Shown here: positions 1 through 9,653 of the stretch, one piece after another | Numbering within the stretch: the first letter of the stretch is position 1 | Layout: each line of letters opens with the position of its first letter | From: Bacillus sp. 1NLA3E | Lineage (GTDB): Bacteria; Bacillota; Bacilli; Bacillales; Cytobacillaceae | NCBI RefSeq assembly: GCF_000242895.2 | Contig: NC_021171.1 | Coordinates: 4,746,001 to 4,810,000, forward strand | Length of the DNA: 64,000 nt | Reading direction: 5' to 3' | Notes under the pieces: generated by a model | What the model saw: the letters and a program-made list of their open reading frames with translations, nothing else | Databases searched by the model: none | What the model was told of the DNA's origin: nothing | Position numbers and translations under genes: made by a program

Positions 1-536
1 ATTTAATGAAGAAAAAATGGTCAATTGAAGATTTACCAAAGTCAGAGGTATCGAAAAGGCAAAAAATTTCTCGTGGGGAGACTATTTTCCCGATGTTTTT
101 CACGGTATTCTTTACAGCCTTGATTTACTACAAGCCTCAGTATATTGGTTGGTATACGTTGAAGGATAGCGTACTCGCTCTTAAGTCATCCTTATTTGTG
201 CTTGACCGCCTCCAAGATTATTTTCCGAGCATTATGCTCCTCGCTATCGTCCAGCTTACTGTTCATATTTTTAAATTCATATATATGAAGTGGAACCTCC
301 CGATTGCCATTGCTAATACTGGCTATAATGTAGGGATGAGCATCCTCTCTTGTGTAATGGTTGCTGACCACTCCCTATTTAATCCGGATTTTAAATTACA
401 ATTTGCTCGTTTAGCCAATACTTCTCTTTCTAACATTGATTCCCTCTGGTCAGGGACCATTTGGGTAATGGCTGGCTTAATCGTTTTTGGATGCACAATC
501 GATAGTATCATGGGATTTGTTAAACGGAAGAACTGA
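1..536 (+). CDS. membrane protein, partial at window edge
   Basis: The frame is open to the left edge (TTA precedes the ATG at 6), so this is probably the C-terminal part of a longer protein, although the ATG at 6 cannot be excluded as the start. About four hydrophobic helices are visible (around residues 28-45, 73-96, 98-120 and 150-170), ending in a basic VKRKN tail. The look recalls the membrane half of HAAS-domain proteins of Bacillus, but I cannot name a family with confidence. No function can be assigned. Confidence 0.6.
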   Translation, partial: LMKKKWSIEDLPKSEVSKRQKISRGETIFPMFFTVFFTALIYYKPQYIGWYTLKDSVLALKSSLFVLDRLQDYFPSIMLLAIVQLTVHIFKFIYMKWNLPIAIANTGYNVGMSILSCVMVADHSLFNPDFKLQFARLANTSLSNIDSLWSGTIWVMAGLIVFGCTIDSIMGFVKRKN

Positions 537-629
537 ATCTGATATAATCTACTTACATGTAGGGCTTTTTCGTTTTTATTTTGGCTATAATTGAGACTAC
601 ATTATTCTATACATAAGGAAGTGATTAAC

Positions 630-1337
630 CTGCGCTTAAATAAATTCATTAGCGAGTCTGGAAAAGCATCTAGGCGCGGTGCAGATAAATTAATAAGTGA
701 GGGCCGAGTAACAATAAACGGTAAGGTGGCCAAAGTCGGCAGCCAAGTCGAGCCTGGGGATGATGTCAGAGTCAGTGGAGATCAGATCCGGATGGCCAGT
801 AATTATGTTTATATCGCCTTAAATAAACCGGTTGGCATTACCAGTACCACTGAAAAAAATGTTAAGGGCAATATTATTGATTTAGTGAATCATCCACTTA
901 GAATTTATAATATTGGACGCCTTGATAAAGATTCGGATGGCTTAATTTTGCTTACGAACGATGGAGATATTGTAAATGAAATTTTACGTGCCGAAAATAA
1001 GCACGAAAAAGAGTATATTGTTACAGTGGACAAACCAATCACTCCAGAGTTTTTAAAGAAAATGTCCGAAGGGGTAAAAATTTTAGATACAAAAACGCTT
1101 CCTTGTGAAGTAATCCAACTATCAAAATATGTTTTCCAAATCACATTAACTCAAGGTTTAAATCGCCAAATTCGTCGGATGTGTGAAGCGCTAGGATACG
1201 ACGTTTATCGTCTGCAGCGAACCAGAATTATGAACATTCATTTGGGGAATCTTCCTGTTGGACAATGGCGCGATTTAACAAAGAAAGAGCGCAACCAATT
1301 ATTTAGAGATCTGGACTACGAACCAAAGGAATGGTAA
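630..1337 (+). CDS. rluF: 23S rRNA pseudouridine synthase, RluF/RluB type
   Basis: This enzyme isomerises a uridine in 23S rRNA to pseudouridine. The N-terminal S4 RNA-binding domain ([15 protein letters not shown], then [12 protein letters not shown]) is followed by the RsuA/RluB/E/F catalytic domain with [10 protein letters not shown]; the catalytic Asp is about residue 99. The C-terminal GLNRQIRRM motif is typical. The first in-frame start is TTG 591, but the family begins MRLNKF, and a strong Shine-Dalgarno (AAGGAAGTGATT, 615-626) sits just before CTG 630, so I take the rare CTG start; GTG 621 lies inside the SD. It is a single gene followed by a terminator. Confidence 0.88.
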   Translation: MRLNKFISESGKASRRGADKLISEGRVTINGKVAKVGSQVEPGDDVRVSGDQIRMASNYVYIALNKPVGITSTTEKNVKGNIIDLVNHPLRIYNIGRLDKDSDGLILLTNDGDIVNEILRAENKHEKEYIVTVDKPITPEFLKKMSEGVKILDTKTLPCEVIQLSKYVFQITLTQGLNRQIRRMCEALGYDVYRLQRTRIMNIHLGNLPVGQWRDLTKKERNQLFRDLDYEPKEW

Positions 1338-1342
1338 AAAGG

Positions 1343-1377
1343 AAAGAGGATGAGCTTTTGTATTGCTCATCCTCTTT
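1343..1377. terminator. bidirectional rho-independent terminator
   Basis: A perfect 13-bp stem (AAAGAGGATGAGC / GCTCATCCTCTTT) with a short loop separates the convergent rluF and binding-protein genes. The A-rich and T-rich flanks suit termination from both sides. Confidence 0.8.
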
Positions 1378-1428
1378 GTTTATGTCTAACTCCAGCGGCT
1401 AAGAACAAGCCACTTCCGCTTTTCTTGT

Positions 1429-2607
1429 TTACGGATTAACCTTTGTATTAAACACTTGCTTTCCATCTTTGTATTCTAAAACAGTCGCTGATTTAATTGG
1501 GTTATGATCTTTGTCGATTGTAACAATACCCGTAACAAGGGACAAATCTTTCGTTTTCGCTAAAGCATCCTTGATTTTGCTTGAATCGGTACTACCAGCG
1601 CGCTCAATTGCATCTTTTAATAGATAGATAGTGTCATAACCAAGTGCATTGAATGCATTAGGAGAGGTTCCGTCGTTCTTGCCCTTAAATGTTGTAACAA
1701 ATTTTTGAATCGCCTTATCAGGATCTTCAGATGAATAATGGTTGGTAATGAAGGTGTTGTTTAAAGCGTCAGCTCCAGCTAATTCAACTAACTTTGGTGA
1801 ATCCCAACCATCCGCCCCCATAAATGGAACCGTGATTCCTAACTCACGAGCTTGCTTAATAATTAAGCCAACTTCTTCATAATAGCCTGGAATAAAAATG
1901 AATTCTGGGTTTTTCGCTTTAATCCTTGTTAAAGTTGAACGGAAGTCAGTATCTTTCCCGACATAAGCCTCTTCTGCAACAACTTTTCCACCCTTTGATT
2001 CAAAAGTTTTCTTAAAAGAATCTGCAAGACCTTTGGCATAATCACTTGCACTATCTGCAAAAATTGCAGCCTTCTTGATTTTTAGTTCTTTAGTGGCAAA
2101 ATTTGCAGCAACAGTTCCTTGGAATGGATCAATAAATGAAGTACGGAAAACAAATTCATTCACTTTTCCATTATCTCCTACTGTTACGTTGGGACTTGTA
2201 CCTGAAGGAGTTAATAGAACTGTTTTTGTATCATTAGCAATTTGTGCCTGTGCCACTGTATCACCGCTTGTTGCCGCACCAATTATGGCTGTTACCTTAT
2301 CTTGACTAGTTAACTTAATCGCAGCACTTGTTGCCTCTGCCGCATCAGACTTATTATCAACTTTAATTACATCTAGCTTTTTACCATCTATTCCACCACT
2401 TTTATTAATCTCGTCAACCGCAATGTCTATTCCTTTCTCAAGCGACTCTCCATATGAGGCCACACCACCAGAGAGTTCTAAGTTCACACCTATTTTAATC
2501 GAGTTCTTATCACTTCCACTCGAACTTTCCTTTGCTCCTGAACAACCTGCTAGTATTCCAGCTACTAATGTCGAAGCCATTAAAACCTTTGCGAATTTTT
2601 TCTTCAT
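1429..2607 (-). CDS. branched-chain amino-acid ABC transporter substrate-binding lipoprotein (LivK-like)
   Basis: A 392-residue Leu/Ile/Val-binding family protein. The signal peptide ends in a lipobox (LVAGILAGCSG), so the mature protein should be anchored at Cys22 on the outer face of the membrane. The periplasmic-binding fold is recognisable from IKIGVNLELSGGVASYGES, IIGAATSGDTVAQAQI and the VTGIVTIDKDHNP region near the C-terminus. A good SD (AAAGGAGA) precedes the ATG. No permease or ATPase genes are adjacent, so it must work with subunits encoded elsewhere or as an orphan binding protein. A CodY-like site lies just upstream. Confidence 0.9.
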   Translation of the reverse strand: MKKKFAKVLMASTLVAGILAGCSGAKESSSGSDKNSIKIGVNLELSGGVASYGESLEKGIDIAVDEINKSGGIDGKKLDVIKVDNKSDAAEATSAAIKLTSQDKVTAIIGAATSGDTVAQAQIANDTKTVLLTPSGTSPNVTVGDNGKVNEFVFRTSFIDPFQGTVAANFATKELKIKKAAIFADSASDYAKGLADSFKKTFESKGGKVVAEEAYVGKDTDFRSTLTRIKAKNPEFIFIPGYYEEVGLIIKQARELGITVPFMGADGWDSPKLVELAGADALNNTFITNHYSSEDPDKAIQKFVTTFKGKNDGTSPNAFNALGYDTIYLLKDAIERAGSTDSSKIKDALAKTKDLSLVTGIVTIDKDHNPIKSATVLEYKDGKQVFNTKVNP

Positions 2608-2629
2608 TGTAAAAATCTCCTTTTTACTG

Positions 2630-2644
2630 ATTTTTCTGATATTT
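2630..2644. promoter_or_regulatory. possible CodY box
   Basis: ATTTTTCTGATATTT matches the CodY consensus AATTTTCWGAAAATT at 12 of 15 positions and lies 23 bp upstream of the LivK-like start codon. CodY control of branched-chain amino-acid uptake is well established in Bacillus; the site itself is inferred from the match only. Confidence 0.35.
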
Positions 2645-2913
2645 CACTCTAAAATATAAGACCGTTTCCTTTATTGAAAACGAGTTTTAACTCTTGCTTA
2701 GTCGATAAATATTATTGTAAAACAATTCTTTAAATTAGTCTAGTTTATTTTTTCACTATACTAAAATATTTAGAATATTAATTGACTTTTACAAGACATT
2801 CCTATTTTATTTCATTAATTTTCAATCATTTTTATTTGTTTTAGAACTCCATTTACAAGTAAAATATTATATCGAAAATATAGTTTTGTTTATAAGGCTG
2901 TATGAAACTTGGT

Positions 2914-2965
2914 CGTTGATTTCCGCTCCAATCAACATGTGAGTAAAATCAACAACAAGCTTTGT
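2914..2965 (+). repeat. core-deleted remnant of the dispersed GC-rich repeat
   Basis: The two outer arms of the dispersed repeat (GTTGATTTCCGCTCC and CCAATCAAC...AAAATCAAC) are joined directly, with the GC-rich centre missing. It occupies the otherwise empty AT-rich stretch 2608-2977, in which I see nothing else beyond the promoter region of the binding-protein gene. Confidence 0.6.
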
Positions 2966-2995
2966 AAAAAAAATGACCTACCCTTTGGGTAGGTC
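2964..2995 (-). terminator. rho-independent terminator overlapping a stop codon
   Basis: On the minus strand GACCTACCC/GGGTAGGTC forms a tight hairpin followed by a U-run. The stem includes the last codons and TAG stop of the small upstream gene. Confidence 0.8.
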
Positions 2996-3169
2996 TAGTG
3001 CTTGGTATGCTAGCTGATACTTTCCGCCTTCTGCAACCTCTGAATGGTACAAGGCCTTAAGGGCAAAGTTCTTCTCGAGGTCGTGCTCCTCCATTAATTC
3101 CTTTAAGCGCCTCTGTAAATCTTTATTATCTCTAATCAGCTGTTTCATTTGCGATTTCATATATTTCAT
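2978..3169 (-). CDS. small hypothetical protein, helical
   Basis: A 63-residue product beginning MKYMKSQMKQL. I choose ATG 3169 because GAAGGGAGA lies about 10 nt upstream; the frame extends further 5' (to 3226) without a good SD. The protein is highly charged and predicted largely alpha-helical, with a coiled-coil-like stretch (LIRDNKDLQRRLKELMEEHDL). It has its own terminator immediately downstream. I do not recognise a family. Confidence 0.6.
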   Translation of the reverse strand: MKYMKSQMKQLIRDNKDLQRRLKELMEEHDLEKNFALKALYHSEVAEGGKYQLAYQALDLPKG

Positions 3170-3259
3170 GAGATGTTTATCTCCCTTCAAACACCAAATA
3201 TATCCCCTAAGTATAGCATTAAACATGATATAGTTAATTTTAGTTTGTGGATTCCTTGA

Positions 3260-4270
3260 TTATTTTATAGCGATTTGTTTAAAAGCTGTTTCGTAAAGTC
3301 GTGCTGTTTCTGAGTATCGGCTTATTTTTGAAGAAGCACCCATGACCACAGAAATAAGCCTCCTATCATTTTTCTTAACGGTTCCAACGAAGCAATAACC
3401 GGCTTCATCTGTGTAGCCTGTCTTAAGCCCATCGACCCCTTCAAAGCCAGCATTTTGTTTATTAATCGCAGGTAACATCCAATTCGAATTGGTGTACGTA
3501 TGTTGTCCAAATTTCAATTTTGGTTTAGCGACAACATCAAGAATTTCGGGAAATTGAGCGATCAACTGCTGTGCGAGCAAGGCTACATCCTTTGCCGACA
3601 TGATATTTGTATCATTTGGTGAGCCAGTTGAGTAAAAGTTACCTAAATCAAGATTATTTAAGCCAGTACTGTTAACAAAATGGGTGTTTTCTAAGCCTAA
3701 CTGTTTTGCCGTTTCATTCATTTTACCTACAAAGTCCTTTTCGCTCCCCGCAACGGCCTCAGCCAAGGCAATTGCCGCGTCATTCGCCGAATGAATCGCC
3801 ATCGCATTAAATAATTCACGAACGGTATATGGTTGAGCGTTATTTAAATGAACGGAGGCAAACCCGGGGTTATTGCCAATAGCAAACGCATAGTCGCTAA
3901 TCGATACCGATTTTTCCCAGGTGATTTTATTATTATGAATAGATTCCAATACCAAAAACTCGGTCATCAGCTTGGACATACTTGCTGTTGGCATAGATTG
4001 ATCAATGTTTTTATCGTAAAGAATGTCACCATTTTTAGCATCTAGTAATATGACTGATTTCGCTTGAAGCCCCAAATTAGGCAAAGGTTCACTAACTTGC
4101 TTTTTCTCCGGCTTTTGCCCATTAGTCGTGATATCCTGATCACTATCCACTTGTTGTTGTCTAATTGGTTTTTCGAGATCATGCTGATTGGATAATTTTG
4201 AAAAATAAAGACCACCGCCAGCAAGCATAACAAGTGTCATGACTAGAGTAGCCCATTTAAACATCTTCAT
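3260..4270 (-). CDS. D-alanyl-D-alanine carboxypeptidase (peptidase S11)
   Basis: This penicillin-binding protein trims the terminal D-Ala from peptidoglycan stem peptides outside the membrane. Active-site motifs are in order: SxxK (SMSK), SxN (SAN, in HSANDAA) and KTG (LKTGYTDEAG). A single N-terminal hydrophobic segment acts as signal or anchor. ATG 4270 is preceded by AGGAGG at 6-nt spacing; ten extra codons upstream lack an SD. At 336 residues it is shorter than PBP5 and appears to lack the C-terminal beta domain and amphipathic membrane helix, so it resembles the shorter DacF-like enzymes. Confidence 0.9.
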   Translation of the reverse strand: MKMFKWATLVMTLVMLAGGGLYFSKLSNQHDLEKPIRQQQVDSDQDITTNGQKPEKKQVSEPLPNLGLQAKSVILLDAKNGDILYDKNIDQSMPTASMSKLMTEFLVLESIHNNKITWEKSVSISDYAFAIGNNPGFASVHLNNAQPYTVRELFNAMAIHSANDAAIALAEAVAGSEKDFVGKMNETAKQLGLENTHFVNSTGLNNLDLGNFYSTGSPNDTNIMSAKDVALLAQQLIAQFPEILDVVAKPKLKFGQHTYTNSNWMLPAINKQNAGFEGVDGLKTGYTDEAGYCFVGTVKKNDRRLISVVMGASSKISRYSETARLYETAFKQIAIK

Positions 4271-4560
4271 ATAAAACCTCCTGAATTTCCTCGTACACAA
4301 TAATGTTTAATAAACTTAGCAACTTGGTTTGTTTCCTTTTCAAATTCATGCCATAATCCTTCCTTATGATTTTAGTATAAATAAGGCCATCCGTCATGTT
4401 TGTAACTAGGTCAAATAATTCATTGAAATACGGTTCAAGGTACGTCTTTTTCAATTTGAAATTATATTTCTATAATTGTATACTCAGATAATATAAAGAG
4501 AGAGCAGATTTTCATATAAGAAAATAGATTCAGCTTCAGAAATACTAGTGGGGTGTACAA

Positions 4561-5468
4561 ATGAGAATTGGAATTATTGGATTAGGTGATATCGCTAAAA
4601 AGGCCTACTTACCCGTTCTTTCTGAAAAAGAAGGAATAGAACTAGTGCTTTGTACAAGAAATGTGGACACGCTAACCAGATTATCAGAAAAGTATAGAGT
4701 TCATGAAAGAGTTCAAACAGTTGATGAACTCATTACAAAGAACATTGATGCCGCATTTATAAGTACAGCTACCGAGGCGCATTTTGAAACAGCCGAAAAA
4801 TTACTTGAAAATGGAATAAACCTATACATAGTCAAGCCCATATCAATGAATTTCCAGGAAACCGAAAGAATTGTGAAACTTGCAAATGAAAGCGGTAAAA
4901 TAGCAATGGTCGGTTTTAATAGGAGATTTATTCCGAGAGTTAAAGAGCTTACGGACCATGGTAAGGCTAGCTTGATAATCATGCAAAAAAATAGATTTTC
5001 TGCCCCTGACTATATAAGAAGATTTGTGGTTGAGGATTTTGTTCATGTGGCAGATACGCTTAGGTTTTTGATGGATACAAAGGTCAAAGATGTAAAAGTT
5101 GAGTTCCTAAAAAATGGTGAATTACTTGATCAATTGGTGATCCACTTATTGGCGAAGGTTGTACCGCTATCGGAATTATGAATCGAAATGGCGGGGTTAC
5201 AGAAGAAACCATTGAGTATATGACTGGCCATGATAAATATGTGGTAACCAGTCTTGTTGAAACCACTCATTTCCATAATAAAGATGTTAGTATAAAGAAA
5301 TTCGGTGACTGGGAGCCTACCCTGTATAAACGCGGTTTCTATCAAATCGTCGATCATTTTATCGACTGTGTTCAAAATAATAGAATTCCTGACCCATCTA
5401 TAGATGATTCACTGTTCACTCATGAAATTTGCGAAAGAATCGTTAAATACATTGACTCTGAAGCATAG
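4561..5468 (+). pseudogene. Gfo/Idh/MocA family oxidoreductase, frameshifted
   Basis: The N-terminal Rossmann fold (MRIGIIGLGDIAKKAYLPVL) and substrate domain read in one frame to about 5147, then continue in another as IGEGCTAIGIMNRNGG... to 5468. A one-base loss near CACTTATTGGC (5143-5153) explains the break. The normally conserved EKP motif reads VKP, a second sign of decay. A GGGGTG SD precedes the ATG. Members are NAD(P)-dependent sugar or inositol dehydrogenases; the substrate cannot be deduced. A sequencing error is the alternative for the frameshift. Confidence 0.8.
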
Positions 5469-5554
5469 GCGAAAGACCAATCGCTGGTAAGATCTCATAT
5501 TACTTTCTACTATTTGGTATCCATTATTCGTTAGCAGAATATTACGCGAGCCAT

Positions 5555-5600
5555 AAAAAAGAAGCAAAAAATCATTAATGATTTCCTGCTTCTTTTTCTT
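5555..5600. terminator. bidirectional terminator
   Basis: AAAAAAGAAGCA...TGCTTCTTTTT forms a stem between the convergent oxidoreductase remnant and the L,D-transpeptidase gene, with A-run and T-run flanks. Confidence 0.75.
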
Positions 5601-6981
5601 AATAAATGACAACTGGCTCATATTGACTGAGATTATCATATACAGTTTTCATCACACTTGGTGGGGTGTTAACACAGCCACCCGAGCCTTGGGTAAGATA
5701 GGCATTACTTGCCCAGTTTTTCCGCCAGCTGGCATCATGGAACCCACATCCACTGTTCGTAAAGGGGGCCCAATAATCAACTTTAACCGAATAATTAGGA
5801 TTACCGACTTCACTACCCTCAAGCGTGGATGGTGATTCTTTATACATGATATACCATAATCCTGGTGGTGTATCTTCATTGGTGTTATGTCTGCCTGTAA
5901 CCACATTGGTTGTGCCTACTAATTGTCCATTTTTATAAATCCAAATATGTTGTTCAGCAATCGACACCTCAACATATGTATCGCCAATACCATTGTTCGT
6001 TGTTGTATGGTAGCCTACGCCATTAGTGTTCCAACCAACTCCGTAAATATTGTAGGCAAGTAGCGCCTTTTCCCCTTTTTCAAAGGCATCTTGTATCCGT
6101 TTCGTTTCTGCATCAACATCAATTGCCCAGCCATAGGATTCTCCTTTTACAGAAATGACTGAACCTGAATGGGTCTTAAATTGGAAATTTTTATTCAATG
6201 TTGATTGTGAGCTATCAATTTCTGCTATTCTTTGCTTAATATCGTTTATATCAATTGAATACTTCATATCCTTCGTCACAGTGGCGTTTTTAATTAATTC
6301 GCTTCCTTTTAAAGAATAAACTTGCTCCTGTACCTTATAATCAACGGTCCGCCCGACTAGTTCCGCAAGCATTCTCTCTTCCTTTTTTACGATCGAACTG
6401 TCTTCTTTGATAGGCAGGATGTATACGGCATCCAAATGAATTTCGCTATTGTATTCCTGTTTGTGATAATCCTTTAATAAAGTAGCGATATCATACTGTT
6501 TGCCATTGACGCTAGGGGTGACGATAATTTCCCCTTGTTCCAAATGAGCCTCAGCATCTTTTGGTGCTGTTAAGCTCTTGTTCATTGAAATGAGCTTGTC
6601 CTCTACTAGCTTTTTCATCGTTTGGCTTCGGTATGGGCTTTCTTTACCTGGAACTAATAAATAACTTTTTGCCTTTAAAGAAGGCCAAAACGTCTGCTGG
6701 CTTTTTAATAGTTTCTTTACTCCAGCTAGATCTTGATTCGTAAATCCCATCTTGGTGTTTTTTTCATCAAAAATTTGTTTTCGCCCAACATAGACTGTGT
6801 TTTTTAACTCTGCTGATTTTAATTTTTTTAATGCTTGATCAGCGGTCAGCCCACCTACTTTTGTATCATTGATCGTGATATGGGAATTGAACCGGGTTGA
6901 CTGATAATAGTAGATTCCTGCAATAACGACGAGTGCAATTATTATACCACTGCTTATAAGAGTGATTTTACCTTTACTCAT
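5599..6981 (-). CDS. L,D-transpeptidase with peptidoglycan-binding domains
   Basis: A 460-residue cell-wall enzyme expected to form 3-3 cross-links or attach proteins to peptidoglycan. An N-terminal membrane anchor (ISSGIIIALVVIAGIYYY) is followed by two PG_binding_4-type regions and a C-terminal YkuD domain. The catalytic motif is visible as GCGFHDASWR followed by GSGGCVNTPP, where Cys is the nucleophile. ATG 6981 has a GAGGAGAAGG SD; the five codons before it do not. A single gene with its own terminator. Confidence 0.9.
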   Translation of the reverse strand: MSKGKITLISSGIIIALVVIAGIYYYQSTRFNSHITINDTKVGGLTADQALKKLKSAELKNTVYVGRKQIFDEKNTKMGFTNQDLAGVKKLLKSQQTFWPSLKAKSYLLVPGKESPYRSQTMKKLVEDKLISMNKSLTAPKDAEAHLEQGEIIVTPSVNGKQYDIATLLKDYHKQEYNSEIHLDAVYILPIKEDSSIVKKEERMLAELVGRTVDYKVQEQVYSLKGSELIKNATVTKDMKYSIDINDIKQRIAEIDSSQSTLNKNFQFKTHSGSVISVKGESYGWAIDVDAETKRIQDAFEKGEKALLAYNIYGVGWNTNGVGYHTTTNNGIGDTYVEVSIAEQHIWIYKNGQLVGTTNVVTGRHNTNEDTPPGLWYIMYKESPSTLEGSEVGNPNYSVKVDYWAPFTNSGCGFHDASWRKNWASNAYLTQGSGGCVNTPPSVMKTVYDNLSQYEPVVIY

Positions 6982-7170
6982 TGCCCTTCTCCTCAAAAAA
7001 ATTGGTTTAAATGTTACCGGGTAAATAGTATTAAATCTAATACTATTTATCTATTAAGGTCATTGGACAAAAATATTACGACCTATTTTGACTCCCTCTA
7101 TTATACCAAAATCTCATTTTAAAATGCTATTTTCTACCATTTATTTTCCGAAGAATAAATGCTTACCTTT

Positions 7171-7229
7171 TGATTTCCGCTTCATGTGCTCCAATCAAAA
7201 AGGTATGTAAAATCAACATTGAGCTTTAA
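7171..7229 (+). repeat. core-deleted remnant of the dispersed repeat
   Basis: TGATTTCCGCTTC and GCTCCAATCAAA with a following AAAATCAACATTGAGC arm match the two ends of the GC-rich repeat seen at 33.2 kb and elsewhere, but the central palindrome is missing. Confidence 0.55.
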
Positions 7230-7239
7230 TATAGGCAAA

Positions 7240-7280
7240 AAAAGAAAGCATAAATTTGCCAAAATGGCAATTTATGCTTC
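7240..7280 (-). terminator. mqo terminator
   Basis: AGCATAAATTTGCC / GGCAATTTATGCT forms a long stem reaching into the mqo stop codon; on the minus strand it is followed by TTTCTTTTTTT. Confidence 0.8.
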
Positions 7281-8804
7281 TACTAACATACGGTTTTTAC
7301 TTTTCGAATCCTCTTGTTCTTTACCCACTAGGCCAAGCGTCCGCGCTGTTGAAGTCTCAATTTCGTGGAGAAGCTCTGGGTTTTTCAATAGTGACACGCC
7401 ATATGAAGGAATCATTTCTTTAATTTTCGGTTCCCACTCTTTTATATGTTGCGGGAAGCATTTATTTATTAACTCAAGCATGACGAAAACAGCAGTAGAA
7501 GCACCTGGAGAAGCACCTAGTAATGCTGCAATCGATCCATCAGCAGCAGTAATAACTTCGGTACCAAATTGAAGCGTTCCTTTGCCGCCTTTAGCAGTAT
7601 CTTTGATAACTTGTACACGTTGGCCAGCTACTACTAAATCCCAATCCTCGATTTTGGCATTCGGGATAAACTCTTGTAACTCTTCCATACGCTGTTCTTT
7701 GGATAACATAACTTGCTGGATCAGGTATTTTGTCAATGACATTTCTTTTGCGCCTGCCGCCAACATAGTTAAGACGTTATTCGGTTTTACGGAAGTTATT
7801 AAATCGAACATTGAACCTGTTTTTAAGAACTTTGGTGAGAATCCGGCAAAGGGTCCAAATAGTAACGATTTTTTATTGTCGATAAATCTTGTGTCAAGAT
7901 GCGGAACAGACATTGGAGGAGCTCCAACGGCAGCTTTTCCGTATACTTTTGCATGATGCTGCGCTACAACTTCCGGATTATTACATACCATAAACACTCC
8001 GCTTACTGGGAATCCCCCAATATGTTTCCCTTCAGGAATTCCAGATTTTTGTAGTAAATGCAGGCTTCCGCCCCCGCATCCGATAAAGACGAATTTAGCA
8101 GTATGGCGCTCTACGCTACCGTCATCAACATTACGCACTTTTACTTCCCATGAGCCATCGCTAGTCCGTTTTATATTATCTACACTGTGTTTGTATTGGA
8201 TATCAACGTTATTATTCTTTAAATGGTCAAACATCATACGTGTTAAAGCACCAAAGTTAACGTCTGTACCAGAGTCTATTTTTGTTGCAGCAATAGGTTC
8301 ATTCGATGGACGGTCTTGCATAATAAGCGGAATCCATTCCATCAGTTTTTCTGGGTTATCGGAAAATTCCATCCCCTTAAACAGAGGATTGTTTGAAAGC
8401 GTTTCAAAACGTTTCTTCAAAAACTCTACATTTTGTTCCCCTTGTACCATACTCATATGAGGTAATGGCATGATAAAGTCTTGCGGATTATTAATCAGCT
8501 TACTGTTTATCAGATAAGACCAAAACTGCTTTGAAACCTGATACTCTTCATTAACTTTTATAGCTTTGCTAATATCTATGGATCCGTCAGGTTGTTCTAC
8601 GGTGTAGTTAAGCTCGCACAGTGAAGAATGCCCCGTTCCCGCATTATTCCATTCATTAGAGCTTTCCTCTCCTGCGTTTGCGAGCCTCTCAAACACTGTA
8701 ATTTCCCAGTCCGGTACTAATTCTTTCAGTAGTGACCCCAAAGTTGCACTCATAATTCCGGCACCAATTAAGATTACGTCTGTTTTTGTTTGTCTGTTGC
8801 TCAT
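7272..8804 (-). CDS. mqo: malate:quinone oxidoreductase
   Basis: FAD-dependent, membrane-associated enzyme that oxidises malate to oxaloacetate and passes electrons to quinone, bypassing NAD-dependent malate dehydrogenase. The N-terminal dinucleotide-binding motif ([17 protein letters not shown]) and ERL...[24 protein letters not shown] are diagnostic. Length 510 is normal for the family. The 3' end overlaps its terminator. The leader is unusually structured (see 8820-8895). Confidence 0.95.
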   Translation of the reverse strand: MSNRQTKTDVILIGAGIMSATLGSLLKELVPDWEITVFERLANAGEESSNEWNNAGTGHSSLCELNYTVEQPDGSIDISKAIKVNEEYQVSKQFWSYLINSKLINNPQDFIMPLPHMSMVQGEQNVEFLKKRFETLSNNPLFKGMEFSDNPEKLMEWIPLIMQDRPSNEPIAATKIDSGTDVNFGALTRMMFDHLKNNNVDIQYKHSVDNIKRTSDGSWEVKVRNVDDGSVERHTAKFVFIGCGGGSLHLLQKSGIPEGKHIGGFPVSGVFMVCNNPEVVAQHHAKVYGKAAVGAPPMSVPHLDTRFIDNKKSLLFGPFAGFSPKFLKTGSMFDLITSVKPNNVLTMLAAGAKEMSLTKYLIQQVMLSKEQRMEELQEFIPNAKIEDWDLVVAGQRVQVIKDTAKGGKGTLQFGTEVITAADGSIAALLGASPGASTAVFVMLELINKCFPQHIKEWEPKIKEMIPSYGVSLLKNPELLHEIETSTARTLGLVGKEQEDSKSKNRMLVEA

Positions 8805-8819
8805 TTTTACCTTCCTTAT

Positions 8820-8895
8820 CCCCTAAGTTTTGCAGAAAGGATGTAGGCGCTTCCTTTAGGCGCCACAGCAAACCAGGGCGTGACCTAGTCACACA
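8820..8895 (-). promoter_or_regulatory. structured leader/operator of mqo
   Basis: Upstream of mqo lie a hairpin built from GGCGC...GCGCC arms (8851-8868) and a perfect palindrome GTGAC-CTA-GTCAC (8880-8892). The first would form in mqo mRNA near its 5' end; the second looks like an operator for a dimeric regulator. I do not recognise a known riboswitch class. Confidence 0.4.
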
Positions 8896-9276
8896 TCTTT
8901 TCTGGATCAATCATAACCTAATCTTAGTTTATCACTATTATTTATAGATTAAAATATTTATTTACTATATTCATAATTTTCAAAAGAAACAAAGCCGGAT
9001 TGTAGTTTTTTCCAACAGCATTTCAAGATATATGTGTATGTTATACTAACATTGAAATAATATGAAGATTGCGACTACTTTTATTGAGAAAAAACCTCTT
9101 TTGCCTAAAAATAATAGACCCTTCCACTTGGTTTGCAGAAGGGTCATACCTTATTTAAATAGTTTCTAATATCACCATTTGTCCTTGAAATGACCGACAC
9201 ATATGACAGTTTAAGATTGGCGAAATTTCACGATTTTAATAGGATTGAGTTAAAAGAATGATAAAGGTGTGATTTT
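8896..9276. other. intergenic region between mqo and a small gene
   Basis: AT-rich promoter DNA for the divergent mqo and the gene at 9277. The only clear structure is the hairpin GACCCTTC...GAAGGGTC at 9117-9145, which is followed on the minus strand by TATTATTTTT and may be a minus-strand terminator. Confidence 0.5.
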
Positions 9277-9582
9277 ATGGGTTTTGATGTAGTTTTATAT
9301 GACCACAAAGGTCAAAAACTTGAGACTTTTGAACTCTCCGAAAGTCTGCATAACGCAATATTTAATCCAAGTATGTTATGGAGAAGTTACTTGGAACTTA
9401 GAAAATTATGCGATTATTATTTAACAGATGAAACTTTTTCAGGTGAAAAGCTAAGGAAGTTAATTACGGACTTAAATCAATATCAGAGAAACATACCGAA
9501 CCATAAAAAAAATGATTTTCAAGAATTTATCTCTAAAATATCCCACTCAATAGTATCGTCAGTACATATTGCGGGCGATTAA
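9277..9582 (+). CDS. hypothetical protein
   Basis: A 101-residue soluble protein starting MGFDVVLYDHKGQ with an AAAGGTGTG SD. It has no signal peptide or membrane segment. The composition and SD support a real gene; I do not recognise the family. It is convergent with brnQ. Confidence 0.6.
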   Translation: MGFDVVLYDHKGQKLETFELSESLHNAIFNPSMLWRSYLELRKLCDYYLTDETFSGEKLRKLITDLNQYQRNIPNHKKNDFQEFISKISHSIVSSVHIAGD

Positions 9583-9653
9583 ATATAGCCTAATGAGGAA
9601 AAACTCTACCCAAAAGGAGCTCCACTGTGTGATTTACATTTATTTAATCGTAT

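Noticed and set aside
4257-4454. 65-codon minus-strand frame overlapping the carboxypeptidase start
   Set aside because: It would start at TTG with no SD and overlaps the carboxypeptidase signal sequence; no family resemblance.
7186-7572. 128-codon plus-strand frame
   Set aside because: Lies antisense to the 3' end of mqo and its terminator; a shadow of mqo.
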